Assembly (NCBI RefSeq): GCF_008704495.1
Contig: NZ_CP023699.1
Coordinates: forward strand, 9,610,001-9,674,000
DNA: 64,000 nt
Direction of reading: 5' to 3'
Source of the DNA: Streptomyces kanamyceticus
Lineage (GTDB): Bacteria; Actinomycetota; Actinomycetes; Streptomycetales; Streptomycetaceae
Shown here: positions 27,650 through 36,325 of the stretch, piece after piece
Numbering within the stretch: the stretch's first letter is position 1
Layout of the letters: each line of letters opens with the position of its first letter
The notes under the pieces: generated by a model
The model's database searches: none
Seen by the model: the letters and a program-made list of their open reading frames with translations, nothing else
Told to the model about the DNA's origin: nothing
Program-made: the position numbers and the translations under genes

Positions 27650-29740
27650 ATGGAAGGAAAGGTTCCTGAGGAGAAGACCAGTTTCGTGGGGCGCGAGGCG
27701 GATCTGCGACGGCTGAGCGAATCGCTCGCGGCGCACCGCCTGGTGACCCTGACCGGCATGGGCGGCGTCGGCAAGACCCGCCTCGCCGTACGGGGCGCCC
27801 TCCGGGCCGGGGCCGGGTACCGCGACGGGGTGTGCTGGGCCGACCTGTCCCCGCTCATGGACGACCACCTGCTGACCGCGACCGTGTGCGACGCCGTGGG
27901 CCTCGCCGACCACACCCCCCGCATGCCGGTGGACGCGCTGCGGTCCTGGCTGCGCGGCAAGCAACTGCTCCTCGTCCTGGACTCCTGCGAGCATCTGACC
28001 GACCAGTGCCGCGGGTTGATCGGCGAGCTGCTCTCCGCCGCCCCCGGCCTGACCGTCCTCGCGACCAGCAGGCAACCGCTGCTCCTGTCCGCCGAACGCG
28101 TCCTGGACGTGGAGCCCCTGCCGGTCGGACCGGCGGCGTACCGGCAGCCGGGCGACGGGCCGACGGGCATCGAATCCGACGCACTACGCCTCTTCACCGA
28201 CCGGGCCGCCCGTTTCGTCCCCCGGCAAACCCTCGAATCCCCTGACTGGGCGGCCGACGCCGCCGAGGTGTGCGAGCGCCTCGAAGGCATTCCGCTCGCC
28301 CTGGAGCTGGCGGGCGGGCAACTGCGCCACCGCAGCGTACGCAGCCTCGCCGACGGACTCGGCTCCCGGCTCGTCGAGCTCACCGGCACCCCGCGGGTGC
28401 GACCGCCCCGGCACCAGAGCCTGCGCACGACGATCGGCTGGAGCCACGAACTGTGCACGCCGGGGGAGCGGCTGCTGTGGGCGCGGCTCTCGGTGCTGCG
28501 GGGCCCGTTCGACCTCGGCATCGCCCAAGCGGTGGGCGTGGGCGGCCCTTTGACGAGCAGAGGGGTCACGTGGGCGCTCACCGGCCTGGTGCGGCAGTCG
28601 GTGGTCGGGCGGGACGGGCCCCGCTACCACATGCTCGACACCCTCAAGGAGTACGGCCGCATGTGGCTGGCGGAGCTCGGCGAGGAGGAACTCCTCGCCG
28701 ACCGCCACGCGGAGTGTTTCCTCAATCTCGCGCGGCGCGCCGACGCCGAGTGGCTCGGCCCCCGGCAGACGCATTGGTACCGGCGCGTCAGCGAGGCCCA
28801 CCCCGACCTGTGCGCGGCCCTGCACCGCCTGCTCGACCGCGCCCCTGCCGACGGCCTCGAACTGGTCAGCCGCGTGGCGTTCTTCTGGAGCTGCTGCGGC
28901 CATCTCCACGAGGCGCGCACCTACTTGGAGCGCGGCCTCGCCCTCCACCACGATCCTGGCCCCGTCCACACCCGCGCCCAGCTGGCGCTCGGGGTCGCCG
29001 CGCTCCTGCAGGGCCAGCACGAGACCGCCGAACGGCTCGGCGAGATCTGCGCGCGCGAGGCCGCGCGGGACGGCGACGGACAGGGCGTGCTCGCGGCCGG
29101 ATACCTGCGGGGCATCACCTATCTGCTCACCGGGCGCCCCCTGGTCGCCCGTACGCTGGTGCTGCGCGCCCTGGAGGAGGTGCCCGGCGAGGACTTCGCC
29201 TCGGCCTCCCGGCTGCGCTGCCGCCTGGTCGACGTCTTCGCGCTCACGGCGCTCGGCGCCTTCGACGAGGCGATGGAGTCGGCGCGCGAGCTGCGTGCCG
29301 CCTGCGAGCGGATCGACGAGCACTGGACCCGGTCCTATCTGGACTACCAGCTGTCCCTGATCGCGCTCTTCCAGGACCGGCCGCGCGAGGCGGCCGACCA
29401 CGCCCGTGCCATGCTCCTGGGCAAGCAGCGCATCGGCGACAGCTTCGGCATCGCCGTGGGCCTCGATCTGCTCGCCGCGGCATCGGCGGCGCAGGGCCGG
29501 GCCGAGCAGGCGGCACTGCTCTCCGGCACCGGTCACGCGTACTGGCGCAGTGTCGGCCATCCCCAGCGCGGCACACCGGAGTTGGCGCCGCTGCGCGCCA
29601 GGACGGAACAGCTGGCCCGCGCGGGCATCGGCTCGAAGGCGTACGCACGGGCACTGCGCCTAGGCGAGAGCGACACCGGCACGGGCCTCGCGCTGGCCCT
29701 CGGCGACGACTCCCAGGGGTTGCCCGACGACGAGGGCTGA
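27650..29740 (+). CDS. NB-ARC/STAND ATPase with TPR-like C-terminus, no HTH
   Basis: A 696-residue signalling ATPase. It opens with FVGREADLRRLSESL, then Walker A (GMGGVGKTRLAV near residue 36), Walker B (LLLVLDSCEHL), a sensor region (VLATSRQPLL) and a winged-helix segment (IGWSHELCTPGERLLWARLSVLRGPF). The second half is a TPR-like array of Ala-rich paired helices. Most AfsR/LuxR-type relatives in Streptomyces carry a DNA-binding domain at one end; none is seen here, either before residue 10 or in the C-terminal tail (ALGDDSQGLPDDEG). It may be a STAND switch that acts through partner proteins. The ATG start is within nine residues of the conserved FVGRE motif. It is followed by a hairpin and the helR control region. 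Confidence 0.8.
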   Translation: MEGKVPEEKTSFVGREADLRRLSESLAAHRLVTLTGMGGVGKTRLAVRGALRAGAGYRDGVCWADLSPLMDDHLLTATVCDAVGLADHTPRMPVDALRSWLRGKQLLLVLDSCEHLTDQCRGLIGELLSAAPGLTVLATSRQPLLLSAERVLDVEPLPVGPAAYRQPGDGPTGIESDALRLFTDRAARFVPRQTLESPDWAADAAEVCERLEGIPLALELAGGQLRHRSVRSLADGLGSRLVELTGTPRVRPPRHQSLRTTIGWSHELCTPGERLLWARLSVLRGPFDLGIAQAVGVGGPLTSRGVTWALTGLVRQSVVGRDGPRYHMLDTLKEYGRMWLAELGEEELLADRHAECFLNLARRADAEWLGPRQTHWYRRVSEAHPDLCAALHRLLDRAPADGLELVSRVAFFWSCCGHLHEARTYLERGLALHHDPGPVHTRAQLALGVAALLQGQHETAERLGEICAREAARDGDGQGVLAAGYLRGITYLLTGRPLVARTLVLRALEEVPGEDFASASRLRCRLVDVFALTALGAFDEAMESARELRAACERIDEHWTRSYLDYQLSLIALFQDRPREAADHARAMLLGKQRIGDSFGIAVGLDLLAAASAAQGRAEQAALLSGTGHAYWRSVGHPQRGTPELAPLRARTEQLARAGIGSKAYARALRLGESDTGTGLALALGDDSQGLPDDEG

Positions 29741-29799
29741 TCCGAGGACCGATCCAACGCGCCGTGACACTGACCTAACGCGCCGGGACAAAGAAAAAG

Positions 29800-29826
29800 G
29801 GAAAGGAGGAACACCCACTCCTTTCC
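29800..29826. terminator. 9-bp perfect hairpin between the STAND ATPase gene and helR
   Basis: GGAAAGGAG (29800-29808) pairs with CTCCTTTCC (29818-29826) around a nine-base loop. On the minus strand the stem is followed by a T-rich run (CTTTTTCTTTG), which is terminator-like in that direction. On the plus strand it may end the ATPase transcript or act in the helR leader. The AT content is unusual for this window. Confidence 0.45.
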
Positions 29827-29849
29827 ACTCTCAACTTATAGCGCACAGG

Positions 29850-29869
29850 GGGGCTTGCGGCAAGGCCCC
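29850..29869 (+). promoter_or_regulatory. rifamycin-associated element (RAE) upstream of helR
   Basis: GGGGCTTGCGGCAAGGCCCC is an imperfect inverted repeat about 140 bases upstream of the helR start. It matches the RAE consensus as I remember it from published work on rifamycin-inactivating and HelR genes in actinomycetes, where the element is needed for induction by rifamycins. Its presence supports both the HelR call and rifamycin-responsive expression. Confidence 0.85.
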
Positions 29870-30007
29870 CGTGATGCCGCAGAATCTCTCGCCGAGGCCA
29901 GAACTTGCGGAAATGGGAGATTCATTCAGTGCATGTGTTTTTGTCGGTCTTCGGGGCGTGCGTGACGCCGGACTTCGCGGGTACGACCTCGGATCGGAGC
30001 TGATTCC

Positions 30008-32179
30008 ATGACCCCCCTGAGCACCAGCGCGTTCGACCTGCCCGACCACCTCTCGCCCAAGGCCGACCCGAAGCTCATCGACGCCGACGAGCGGCACTTC
30101 GCCGCCGTCGCGGAGAGCCTGGAGCAGACGATCGCCGAGGTGTCCGACGCCCTGGAGACCGTACGCAGGGCGCCCGGCGGCACCGGCAGGGCGGCGATGG
30201 ACCGGGACACCGAGATCCACCGGCTGACCGGCAGGCTGCGCGCCCTGCGCCGCTTCGGGCTCGACCTCTGTCTCGGCCACTTCGTCGGCGCGGACGATCC
30301 CGAGCCCGTCTACATCGGGCGCCTCGGCCTCACCGACAGCTCCGGGCGCCGCCTCCTGATCGACTGGCGCTCGCCCGCCGCCGAGCCGTTCTTCGCCGCG
30401 ACGCACGCCAACCCGATGGGGCTCGTGAGCCGCCGCAGGTACCGCTGGACCCGGGGCCGGATCGGCGACTACTGGGACGAGGTCTTCACCGCCGAAGGAC
30501 TCGAAGGGCATGCCGCGCTCGACGACCAGTCCGCGTTCATCGCGAGCCTCGGCGGCAACCGCTCCGACCGCATGCGGGACGTGCTCGGCACCATCCAGGC
30601 CGACCAGGACGCCATCATCCGCGCCGGATCGCGCGGCGCGCTCGTCGTCGACGGCGGTCCGGGCACGGGCAAGACGGTCGTCGCGCTGCACAGGACCGCC
30701 CACCTGCTGTACTCCGACCCGCGCCTGGGCCACCGCAAGGGCGGCGTGCTGTTCGTCGGACCGCACCAGCCCTACCTGTCGTACGTCGAGGACGTCCTGC
30801 CCAGCCTCGGCGAGGAGGGCGTGCAGACCTGCACGGTGCGGGACCTCGTCGCCGAGGGGGCCACGGCTCCGGAGGAGGCCGACCCGGAGGTGGCACGGCT
30901 GAAGTCGGGCGCGGGCATGGTGCACGCGATCGAGAAGGCCGTCAGGTTCTACGAGGAGCCGCCGACGGAGGCGATGACGGTCTCGACCGACTGGGCCGAC
31001 GTCCGGCTGAGTGCCGCGGACTGGGCCGAGGCGTTCGACGCGCCGGGCCCCGGCACCCCGCACAACGAGGGGCGCGAGCAGGTCTGGGAGGAACTGGTCG
31101 CGATCCTCCTGGCCAAGGTCGACGACGACGTGCCCGCCGAACTCTTCGAGCGGTCGCTGCGGCACGACGAGGAGCTCGTCACGGCGCTGCACCGCGCATG
31201 GCCGCTGCTCGAAGCGGCCGACCTGGTCTCCGACCTGTGGACGGTCCCCGCCTACCTGCGGATGTGCGCCCCCTGGCTCGACCGGGACGAGGTGCGCAAG
31301 CTGGGGCGCAAGGCGGCTCCGCAGGCCTGGACGGTGTCCGACCTGCCGCTCCTGGACGCGGCGCGCCAGCGGCTCGGCGACCCGGAGGCCGCCCGGCTGA
31401 AGCGGCGGCAGGCGGCCATCCTCGCCGCGCAGCGCGAACGCATGGCGCAGGTCGTCGACAACCTGATCGACGCCGCGTCCGCATCCGGTGCCGACGGGGA
31501 CGACGGCGAGGGCCTGGTGAGGATGTTGCGCGGGCAGGACGCCGGGGTGAGCCTGGTGGACGAGTCCGAACTGCCGCCCGCGGACCCCGATCTGCTCGCC
31601 GGGCCCTTCGCGCACATCGTCGTGGACGAGGCGCAGGAACTGACCGACGCGGAGTGGCAGATGCTGCTGCTGCGCTGCCCGTCCCGGAGCTTCACGATCG
31701 TCGGGGACCGGGCACAGGCCAGGCACGGGTTCACCGAATCCTGGCGGGAACGCCTGGAGCGGATCGGGCTCGACCGGGTCGAGATGGCGTCCCTGAGCAT
31801 CAACTACCGCACGCCGCAAGAGGTCATGGCGGAGGCCGAACCGGCCATCCGGGCCGTGCTCCCCGACGCCAACGTGCCGACCTCGATCCGCGGCAGCGGC
31901 ATCCCCGTCGTGCACGGATCCGTCGCGGAACGGGACGCGGTCCTGAAGAACTGGCTCGCCGCGAACGACGACGGGATCGCCTGTGTGATCGGCGACCCCA
32001 CGTTCCGGGCGACGCCCCGGGTCAGGTCGCTGCCCCCGGAGCTGACGAAGGGACTGGAGTTCGACCTGGTCGTCCTCGTCGACCCGGAGGAGTTCGGTGC
32101 GGGCATCGAAGGGGCGGTCGACCGCTATGTCGCGATGACCCGCGCCACGCAGCGACTGGTCGTCCTCAGGAGTTCCTGA
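30008..32179 (+). CDS. helR: HelR-type helicase-like ATPase that protects RNA polymerase from rifamycins
   Basis: A 723-residue superfamily 1 helicase-like protein of the HelD/HelR group. The N-terminal part has the coiled region (DADERHFAAVAESLEQTIAEVSDAL) and the sequence LIDWRSPAAEPFF, characteristic of HelD-type proteins. Walker A is GGPGTGKTVVAL near residue 216, Walker B VVDEAQELTDAEW near 538, followed by FTIVGDRAQARHG, LSINYRTPQEVM and the final motif GLEFDLVVLVDPEEF...YVAMTRATQRLVVL. Family members remodel or recycle RNA polymerase; HelR displaces rifamycin and gives resistance. GGAG precedes the ATG. An exact RAE lies upstream, which favours HelR over ordinary HelD. It is a single-gene transcript. 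Confidence 0.92.
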   Translation: MTPLSTSAFDLPDHLSPKADPKLIDADERHFAAVAESLEQTIAEVSDALETVRRAPGGTGRAAMDRDTEIHRLTGRLRALRRFGLDLCLGHFVGADDPEPVYIGRLGLTDSSGRRLLIDWRSPAAEPFFAATHANPMGLVSRRRYRWTRGRIGDYWDEVFTAEGLEGHAALDDQSAFIASLGGNRSDRMRDVLGTIQADQDAIIRAGSRGALVVDGGPGTGKTVVALHRTAHLLYSDPRLGHRKGGVLFVGPHQPYLSYVEDVLPSLGEEGVQTCTVRDLVAEGATAPEEADPEVARLKSGAGMVHAIEKAVRFYEEPPTEAMTVSTDWADVRLSAADWAEAFDAPGPGTPHNEGREQVWEELVAILLAKVDDDVPAELFERSLRHDEELVTALHRAWPLLEAADLVSDLWTVPAYLRMCAPWLDRDEVRKLGRKAAPQAWTVSDLPLLDAARQRLGDPEAARLKRRQAAILAAQRERMAQVVDNLIDAASASGADGDDGEGLVRMLRGQDAGVSLVDESELPPADPDLLAGPFAHIVVDEAQELTDAEWQMLLLRCPSRSFTIVGDRAQARHGFTESWRERLERIGLDRVEMASLSINYRTPQEVMAEAEPAIRAVLPDANVPTSIRGSGIPVVHGSVAERDAVLKNWLAANDDGIACVIGDPTFRATPRVRSLPPELTKGLEFDLVVLVDPEEFGAGIEGAVDRYVAMTRATQRLVVLRSS

Positions 32180-32189
32180 CCGGACCCGT

Positions 32190-32222
32190 GGTGGCCACCG
32201 CGTACGTCAGGTGGTGGCCACC
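32190..32222. terminator. convergent stem-loop between helR and methyltransferase gene
   Basis: GGTGGCCACC occurs twice (32190-32199 and 32213-32222). Each copy is a perfect palindrome and can pair with the other across 13 bases. It lies exactly where the two convergent genes meet and includes the last bases of the methyltransferase gene, so it could stop transcription from both sides. Confidence 0.4.
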
Positions 32223-33064
32223 AGCAGATCCTCTCCGGTGGACGGGTAGAGACCGTCGCTCCGGCCCGCGAAGTAGCGTTCGGCGAGGGCGGTCCCCGGT
32301 ACGTGCCTGGCTCGCGCGAAACCGGCGTCGTCGGCGAGGGCCAGCATCTCGGGCGGGCCGTAGGCGCTGCGGAACGGCGTCCCCTCGGCCCGCGTCAGGG
32401 GCCTGAACGCCTCGACCGCCGAGCGGTCGGACGGCGCGATGAACGCGGGCGTCAGCATGAAGGACAGGGCGAACGTCGAGCCGGGCGCGAGCCCGGCCAC
32501 CCGGCGCAGGGTCGCCTCGTTGGCGTCCTTGGTGAGGTACATGCTGACGCCCGTACAGACGACGAGGGCCGGTTGTCCGGGATCGAATCCGGCCGCGGAG
32601 AGCCGCTCCCACCAGTCGGCGCCCGCCTCGAAGTCGACCGGCACCAGGCGCAGCCAGTCGGGGACCCCGAGGCCCAGCTCGATCAGCCGTCGGCGCTTCC
32701 ACTCCTGGGTGTCGGGGTGGTCGATCTCGAACATCCGTAACCGGGCGGCGATGTCGGGCCTGCGCTGCGCGAACGTGTCGAGCCCCGCCCCCAGGACGAC
32801 GTACTGGCCGACGCCGCGGGCACTCTCCTCGGCGACCAGGTCCTCGACGAACCTGGCCCGCCCCACGATGGCCGCCCGGAACCCGCTGCTGCCCCGCGGA
32901 TCCATGTCGGGCCGCTCCTGCCACCCCTCGTCGGGCGCCGCGAGCCGCAGTCCGACCTCGTCCTGGAGCACATGGGGCGGCGCGTCGACCCGCACGTGCA
33001 TCGCCCGCCAGAGCGCGACCCGCACCGCGGTGCTGTCCGGCACCTGCCTCTGTCCGTCACTCAC
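32207..33064 (-). CDS. SAM-dependent methyltransferase, LCM/TIGR00027-like
   Basis: A 285-residue protein. YVVLGAGLDTFAQRRPD is the SAM-binding strand-loop with the GAGLDTF signature of the leucine carboxyl methyltransferase-like family. MFEIDHPDTQEWKRRRL (acidic end of beta-2) and LVVCTGVSMYLTKDANEATLRRV also match that family. Members are abundant in actinomycetes and O-methylate carboxyl groups of small molecules or proteins; the substrate is not evident. The GTG start follows GGGGGACACC. The gene is convergent with helR (stops 27 bases apart) and divergent from a small kinase gene. Confidence 0.85.
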   Translation of the reverse strand: MSDGQRQVPDSTAVRVALWRAMHVRVDAPPHVLQDEVGLRLAAPDEGWQERPDMDPRGSSGFRAAIVGRARFVEDLVAEESARGVGQYVVLGAGLDTFAQRRPDIAARLRMFEIDHPDTQEWKRRRLIELGLGVPDWLRLVPVDFEAGADWWERLSAAGFDPGQPALVVCTGVSMYLTKDANEATLRRVAGLAPGSTFALSFMLTPAFIAPSDRSAVEAFRPLTRAEGTPFRSAYGPPEMLALADDAGFARARHVPGTALAERYFAGRSDGLYPSTGEDLLVATT

Positions 33065-33138
33065 GGTGTCCCCCTCGTCGCGGTCGGTTCCGGTGTGAGC
33101 CTAGAGGAGGGGGTACGACGGCGTGCCATGATCGAGAG

Positions 33139-33663
33139 GTGACGACACTCTTCCTGACCGTCGGTCTGCCCGGGGCCGGAAAGACCACGTGGGCCCGGCA
33201 ACTCGCCGAGGAACACCGCGCGTTGCGGCTGACGCCGGACGAATGGATGATTCCGCTGTTCCACGCGCCGGAGGCGGACGGGAAGCGCGATGTGCTCGAA
33301 GGGCGGCTGCTCCGGCTCGCCCTGGAGGCGCTGCGGATCGGCACGAACGTCGTCCTGGACTTCGGGTGCTGGTCCCGCGCTGAGCGGTCCGCGATCCGCT
33401 GCCTCGTGGCGTCCGAGGGCGCGTCCTGCCGCCTCGTGTACGTGCCGGTGGACCGCGAGACGCAACGCGCGAGGATCGCCAGGCGCCAGGCGCTCACTCC
33501 AGGCGAGACCTTCCCCGTCACGGAAGCGGACCTGGTGCGCTGGCGGGCGCTGTTCGAGGAGCCAAACGAGGCGGAGCTCGACGGGGGCGAGCCGGACGGG
33601 CCGCCCCAGGGGTGGCCGGGATGGCCGGAGTGGGCCGCCGACCGATGGCCTTCGCTCGGGTGA
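33139..33663 (+). CDS. AAA_33-type P-loop kinase / ATP-binding protein
   Basis: A 174-residue protein. TLFLTVGLPGAGKTTWARQLA is a Walker A in the first 20 residues, followed by RLTPDEWMIPLF (acidic switch), NVVLDFGCWSRAERSAIR (Walker B-like) and a lid region with VDRETQRARIARRQ. This is the layout of small bacterial kinases related to zeta toxin, chloramphenicol phosphotransferase and polynucleotide-kinase-like proteins. No partner antitoxin is encoded beside it, so a toxin role is not supported; phosphorylation of a small molecule is more likely. The tail is rich in Trp/Pro (WPGWPEWAADRWPS). The GTG start has no clear ribosome binding site and the message may be leaderless. Confidence 0.75.
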   Translation: MTTLFLTVGLPGAGKTTWARQLAEEHRALRLTPDEWMIPLFHAPEADGKRDVLEGRLLRLALEALRIGTNVVLDFGCWSRAERSAIRCLVASEGASCRLVYVPVDRETQRARIARRQALTPGETFPVTEADLVRWRALFEEPNEAELDGGEPDGPPQGWPGWPEWAADRWPSLG

Positions 33664-33688
33664 GGGGCCCGCGGCGCCGACGGGTGGC

Positions 33689-34648
33689 TCACGGCACCGC
33701 GGGCGCGAGGCGCTTGACCTCGCGCAGTGTCGGGGCGGTCTCGATGCCCTGGATGCCGGGGAGCCGGCCGATGCGGCGGTCCACGTAGTCGTAGAGATCG
33801 GCGGGACCGCGGAAGATGCCGCTGGCGACGAGGTTGGAGGCGCCCGTGATCGCGGCGGCGAAGGCGATCTGCGGATGCGTGGCGAGGGCCTCGCCGACCG
33901 TACGCAGATGCCGGGGCGTCACGTTCAGCCAGATCCGCGTCGCCATGTGGAAACCGAGGAGCCGCGGGTCGAAGTCGACGGCGAGGACCAGGGCGCCCTC
34001 GCCGCGCAGCCGGTCGAGGTGGCGCTGGACGCTGGAGGGCGAGCGGCCGGTGGCGGCGGCGAGTTCGGGCAGGGTGGCGCGGCCGTCCCTGGCGAGCTCG
34101 GTGAACAGGACGCGGTCGGTGGCGTCGAGGGAGAGCGGAGGGGCGCTGTCCGCGCCGGAACCCACCGCCGCCGGTGCGTCCTGGGGCCGGAACCGGGTGG
34201 AGTGCCAGGTGCTGGTGGCGCCGATGAAGATCCGCATCATGCAGTGCGCGCTGACCGAGAGGACGTGCGGGGTGCGGGGGAGCCGGTCGAGGAGCAGCGC
34301 GTTGCGTTCGTCGGCCGTCCTCGCGTTGAGCGCGCAGTACAGCTCGGTGCCGCCGGAGGCGAGCGTGACCCAGCTGGTGTCGGGCCTGCGGGCGAGGGCG
34401 TCGGCGATCGTGCCCGCCGCGTCCGGCGTGCAGTGCACCCGCAGCAGCCAGCGGGTCAGGCCGAGGCGGGACACCACGGGCTGGCCGACGATGCGCAGCC
34501 CGCGGGGCCGCATCCGCTGATAGCGCCGGGCGACGGTGCGTTCGGAGACGCCCAGGTCGCGCGCGATGCGGCTGAAGGGGGCCCGGCCGTCCAGCTGCAG
34601 CGCCTGGAGCAGGCGTTGGTCGAGTTCGTCGAGACTGTCGTGATCCAC
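33689..34648 (-). CDS. Lrp/AsnC-family regulator with duplicated domains
   Basis: A 319-residue protein, about twice the usual Lrp length. It carries two helix-turn-helix plus ligand-domain units. The first HTH (ELDQRLLQALQLDGRAPF, IARDLGVSERTVARRY) is at residues 5-60, and the second (LPELAAATGRSPSSVQRHL) lies near 185. Each is followed by an alpha/beta RAM-type domain (VTLASGGTELYCALNA; FAAAITGASNLVASGIF). Tandem-domain Lrp proteins are frequent in actinomycetes and often control a divergent exporter or catabolic gene. Here a DHA2-type exporter gene diverges 120 bases away, so it is the likely target. The GTG at 34648 was chosen because it gives the normal Lrp N-terminus; an upstream GTG would add 30 disordered residues. 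Confidence 0.85.
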   Translation of the reverse strand: MDHDSLDELDQRLLQALQLDGRAPFSRIARDLGVSERTVARRYQRMRPRGLRIVGQPVVSRLGLTRWLLRVHCTPDAAGTIADALARRPDTSWVTLASGGTELYCALNARTADERNALLLDRLPRTPHVLSVSAHCMMRIFIGATSTWHSTRFRPQDAPAAVGSGADSAPPLSLDATDRVLFTELARDGRATLPELAAATGRSPSSVQRHLDRLRGEGALVLAVDFDPRLLGFHMATRIWLNVTPRHLRTVGEALATHPQIAFAAAITGASNLVASGIFRGPADLYDYVDRRIGRLPGIQGIETAPTLREVKRLAPAVP

Positions 34649-34768
34649 CGCTGACCGCCCATTCGATGCCGGATCCTGCCGCTCTCCAGGGTATGGCTTG
34701 GGGCCTCGCGGTCCCGGCCCCGATGGTGGCGCGGTCACCTCGTCAGCCCTGCCGGAGAGTGGGAAATC

Positions 34769-36325
34769 ATGCGTATCTGGGGGCCGTTGGTCGCCATCTG
34801 TCTGGGCACGTTCATGCTGCTCGTGGACGTCACCATCGTTCTGGTCGCCCTGCCGGCCATGTCGGATTCACTCGGCGCGTCACTGTCCCAGCTGCAGTGG
34901 GTCGCCGACGGCTACGCGCTCGCGGTGGCCGCCGCCCTGCTGGGCGCCGGAATGCTGGCGGATCTGCACGGCAGGCGCCGGATGTACGTCGGCGGGCTCG
35001 TCGTCTTCGCCCTGGCGTCGGTGGCCTGCGCCCTGGCACCGGACATGCCGGTCCTCATCGGCGCCCGCGTCGTCCAGGGCCTGGGCGCCGCGGCGATGTT
35101 CACCACCACCCTGTCGCTGATCAGCACGTTGTACACGGGCCGTCGGCTGGGCCTTGCCTTCGGCGCCTGGGCGGCGGTCGCCGCCAGCGCGTCCGCCCTG
35201 GGACCGGTCCTCGGCGGCCTGCTCACCCAGGCCCTCGACTGGCGGTGGATCTTCTTCGTCAACGTGCCGGTCACAGCGCTCGCGCTGGCGCTGACCTTCC
35301 GTCACATCCCGCGCTCCGCACCGTCGAAGCGGGACGCCGCACGACGCCTCGACGTACCCGGAGTGCTGCTGTTCGCGCTCGGCGCGGGCGGATGCGTGTA
35401 CGCCGTGACCGAGGCGCACACCCAGGGGTGGGCGTCGGCCGCCACGCTCGTACCGCTGGGCGTCGCCATCGCCGCGTTCGTGGCCTTCGTCCGCGTACAG
35501 CACCGCCGGACGCATCCCCTGCTCGACCTGTCGCTGTTCCGCAGGCCCGCGTTCGGCGCGGCGATGATCACCATCGCGGTCGGCGAGGGCGCCGTGTACG
35601 GGATCCTGCCCTACACCTCGCTGTGGCTGCAGTCCGTGCGGCACCTCTCGCCGATCGGCGCGGGCCTCGTCGTCCTGCCGCACGCGGTGGCCGCGGCGTT
35701 GGTGGCGGTGGTGTGCGGGCGGTGGATGCCCACGCCGTCGCCGCGTCTGGGAGCCTGCCTCGGTCTTCTCCTCGCCGGGCTCGGCGTGGGCGCGGAGGGC
35801 TTCCTCGGCCCGGAATCGGGCTGGCCCGCCCTGGTGGGCGGCCTGGCGCTGAGCGGGGTCGGCATGGGCCTGGTCTTCCAGGTCGCCGCCTCCCTGGCGC
35901 TCGGCTCGGCTCCTCCGGAGCGCGCGGGCATGGCGAGCGGCACCTACAGCACCTTCGAACAGCTCGGGTACGCCTTCGGGGTCGCGGCCTTCGGGACCCT
36001 GGCCGTCTCGGCGATGACCGCGTCCCTCGACGGAAAGGTCACCGACGCCTCCGGCACCGCGGGGACCCTCTCCGGCGGCGGCGCCGACACCCTGCTCTCG
36101 ACCGCGCCCGATGACCTGCGCCCCGGCCTCGACCACACCCTGCGCGAGGCCTTCGCCACCGGGCACAACACGCTGGCCCTCACCGCGGGAGCCCTGTGCC
36201 TGGCGGGCGCCGCGCTCGTCGTGTGGCTGACCCGGCGCCCGCGCGTCGCCGTGGCGCGAACGGGCGCGGGAGGTCATGAGGACCGAGGTCATGACGACCT
36301 ATGTCATGACGGACCTATGTCATGA
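34769..36325 (+). CDS. MFS drug exporter, DHA2 family (14 TM)
   Basis: A 518-residue membrane protein with 14 predicted hydrophobic segments. MFS motifs: VDVTIVLVALPAM in helix 1, GMLADLHGRRRMYVGG (motif A), RVVQGLGAAAMFTTTLSLIS, and ALGPVLGGLL with TQALDWRWIFFVNVP (motif C, proton-drug antiporters). DHA2 relatives export antibiotics and other amphipathic drugs with proton antiport. The gene diverges from the double Lrp regulator and is its probable target. The C-terminal 20 residues are encoded by a tandem 15/16-base repeat (GHEDR, GHDDL, CHDGP), which makes the tail unusual. A terminator hairpin follows the stop. Confidence 0.9.
   Translation: MRIWGPLVAICLGTFMLLVDVTIVLVALPAMSDSLGASLSQLQWVADGYALAVAAALLGAGMLADLHGRRRMYVGGLVVFALASVACALAPDMPVLIGARVVQGLGAAAMFTTTLSLISTLYTGRRLGLAFGAWAAVAASASALGPVLGGLLTQALDWRWIFFVNVPVTALALALTFRHIPRSAPSKRDAARRLDVPGVLLFALGAGGCVYAVTEAHTQGWASAATLVPLGVAIAAFVAFVRVQHRRTHPLLDLSLFRRPAFGAAMITIAVGEGAVYGILPYTSLWLQSVRHLSPIGAGLVVLPHAVAAALVAVVCGRWMPTPSPRLGACLGLLLAGLGVGAEGFLGPESGWPALVGGLALSGVGMGLVFQVAASLALGSAPPERAGMASGTYSTFEQLGYAFGVAAFGTLAVSAMTASLDGKVTDASGTAGTLSGGGADTLLSTAPDDLRPGLDHTLREAFATGHNTLALTAGALCLAGAALVVWLTRRPRVAVARTGAGGHEDRGHDDLCHDGPMS

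Noticed and set aside
33139..33663. Zeta-toxin-like kinase as part of a toxin-antitoxin pair
   Set aside because: No small antitoxin gene is adjacent and the neighbours are a methyltransferase and an Lrp gene, so a metabolic kinase is more plausible.
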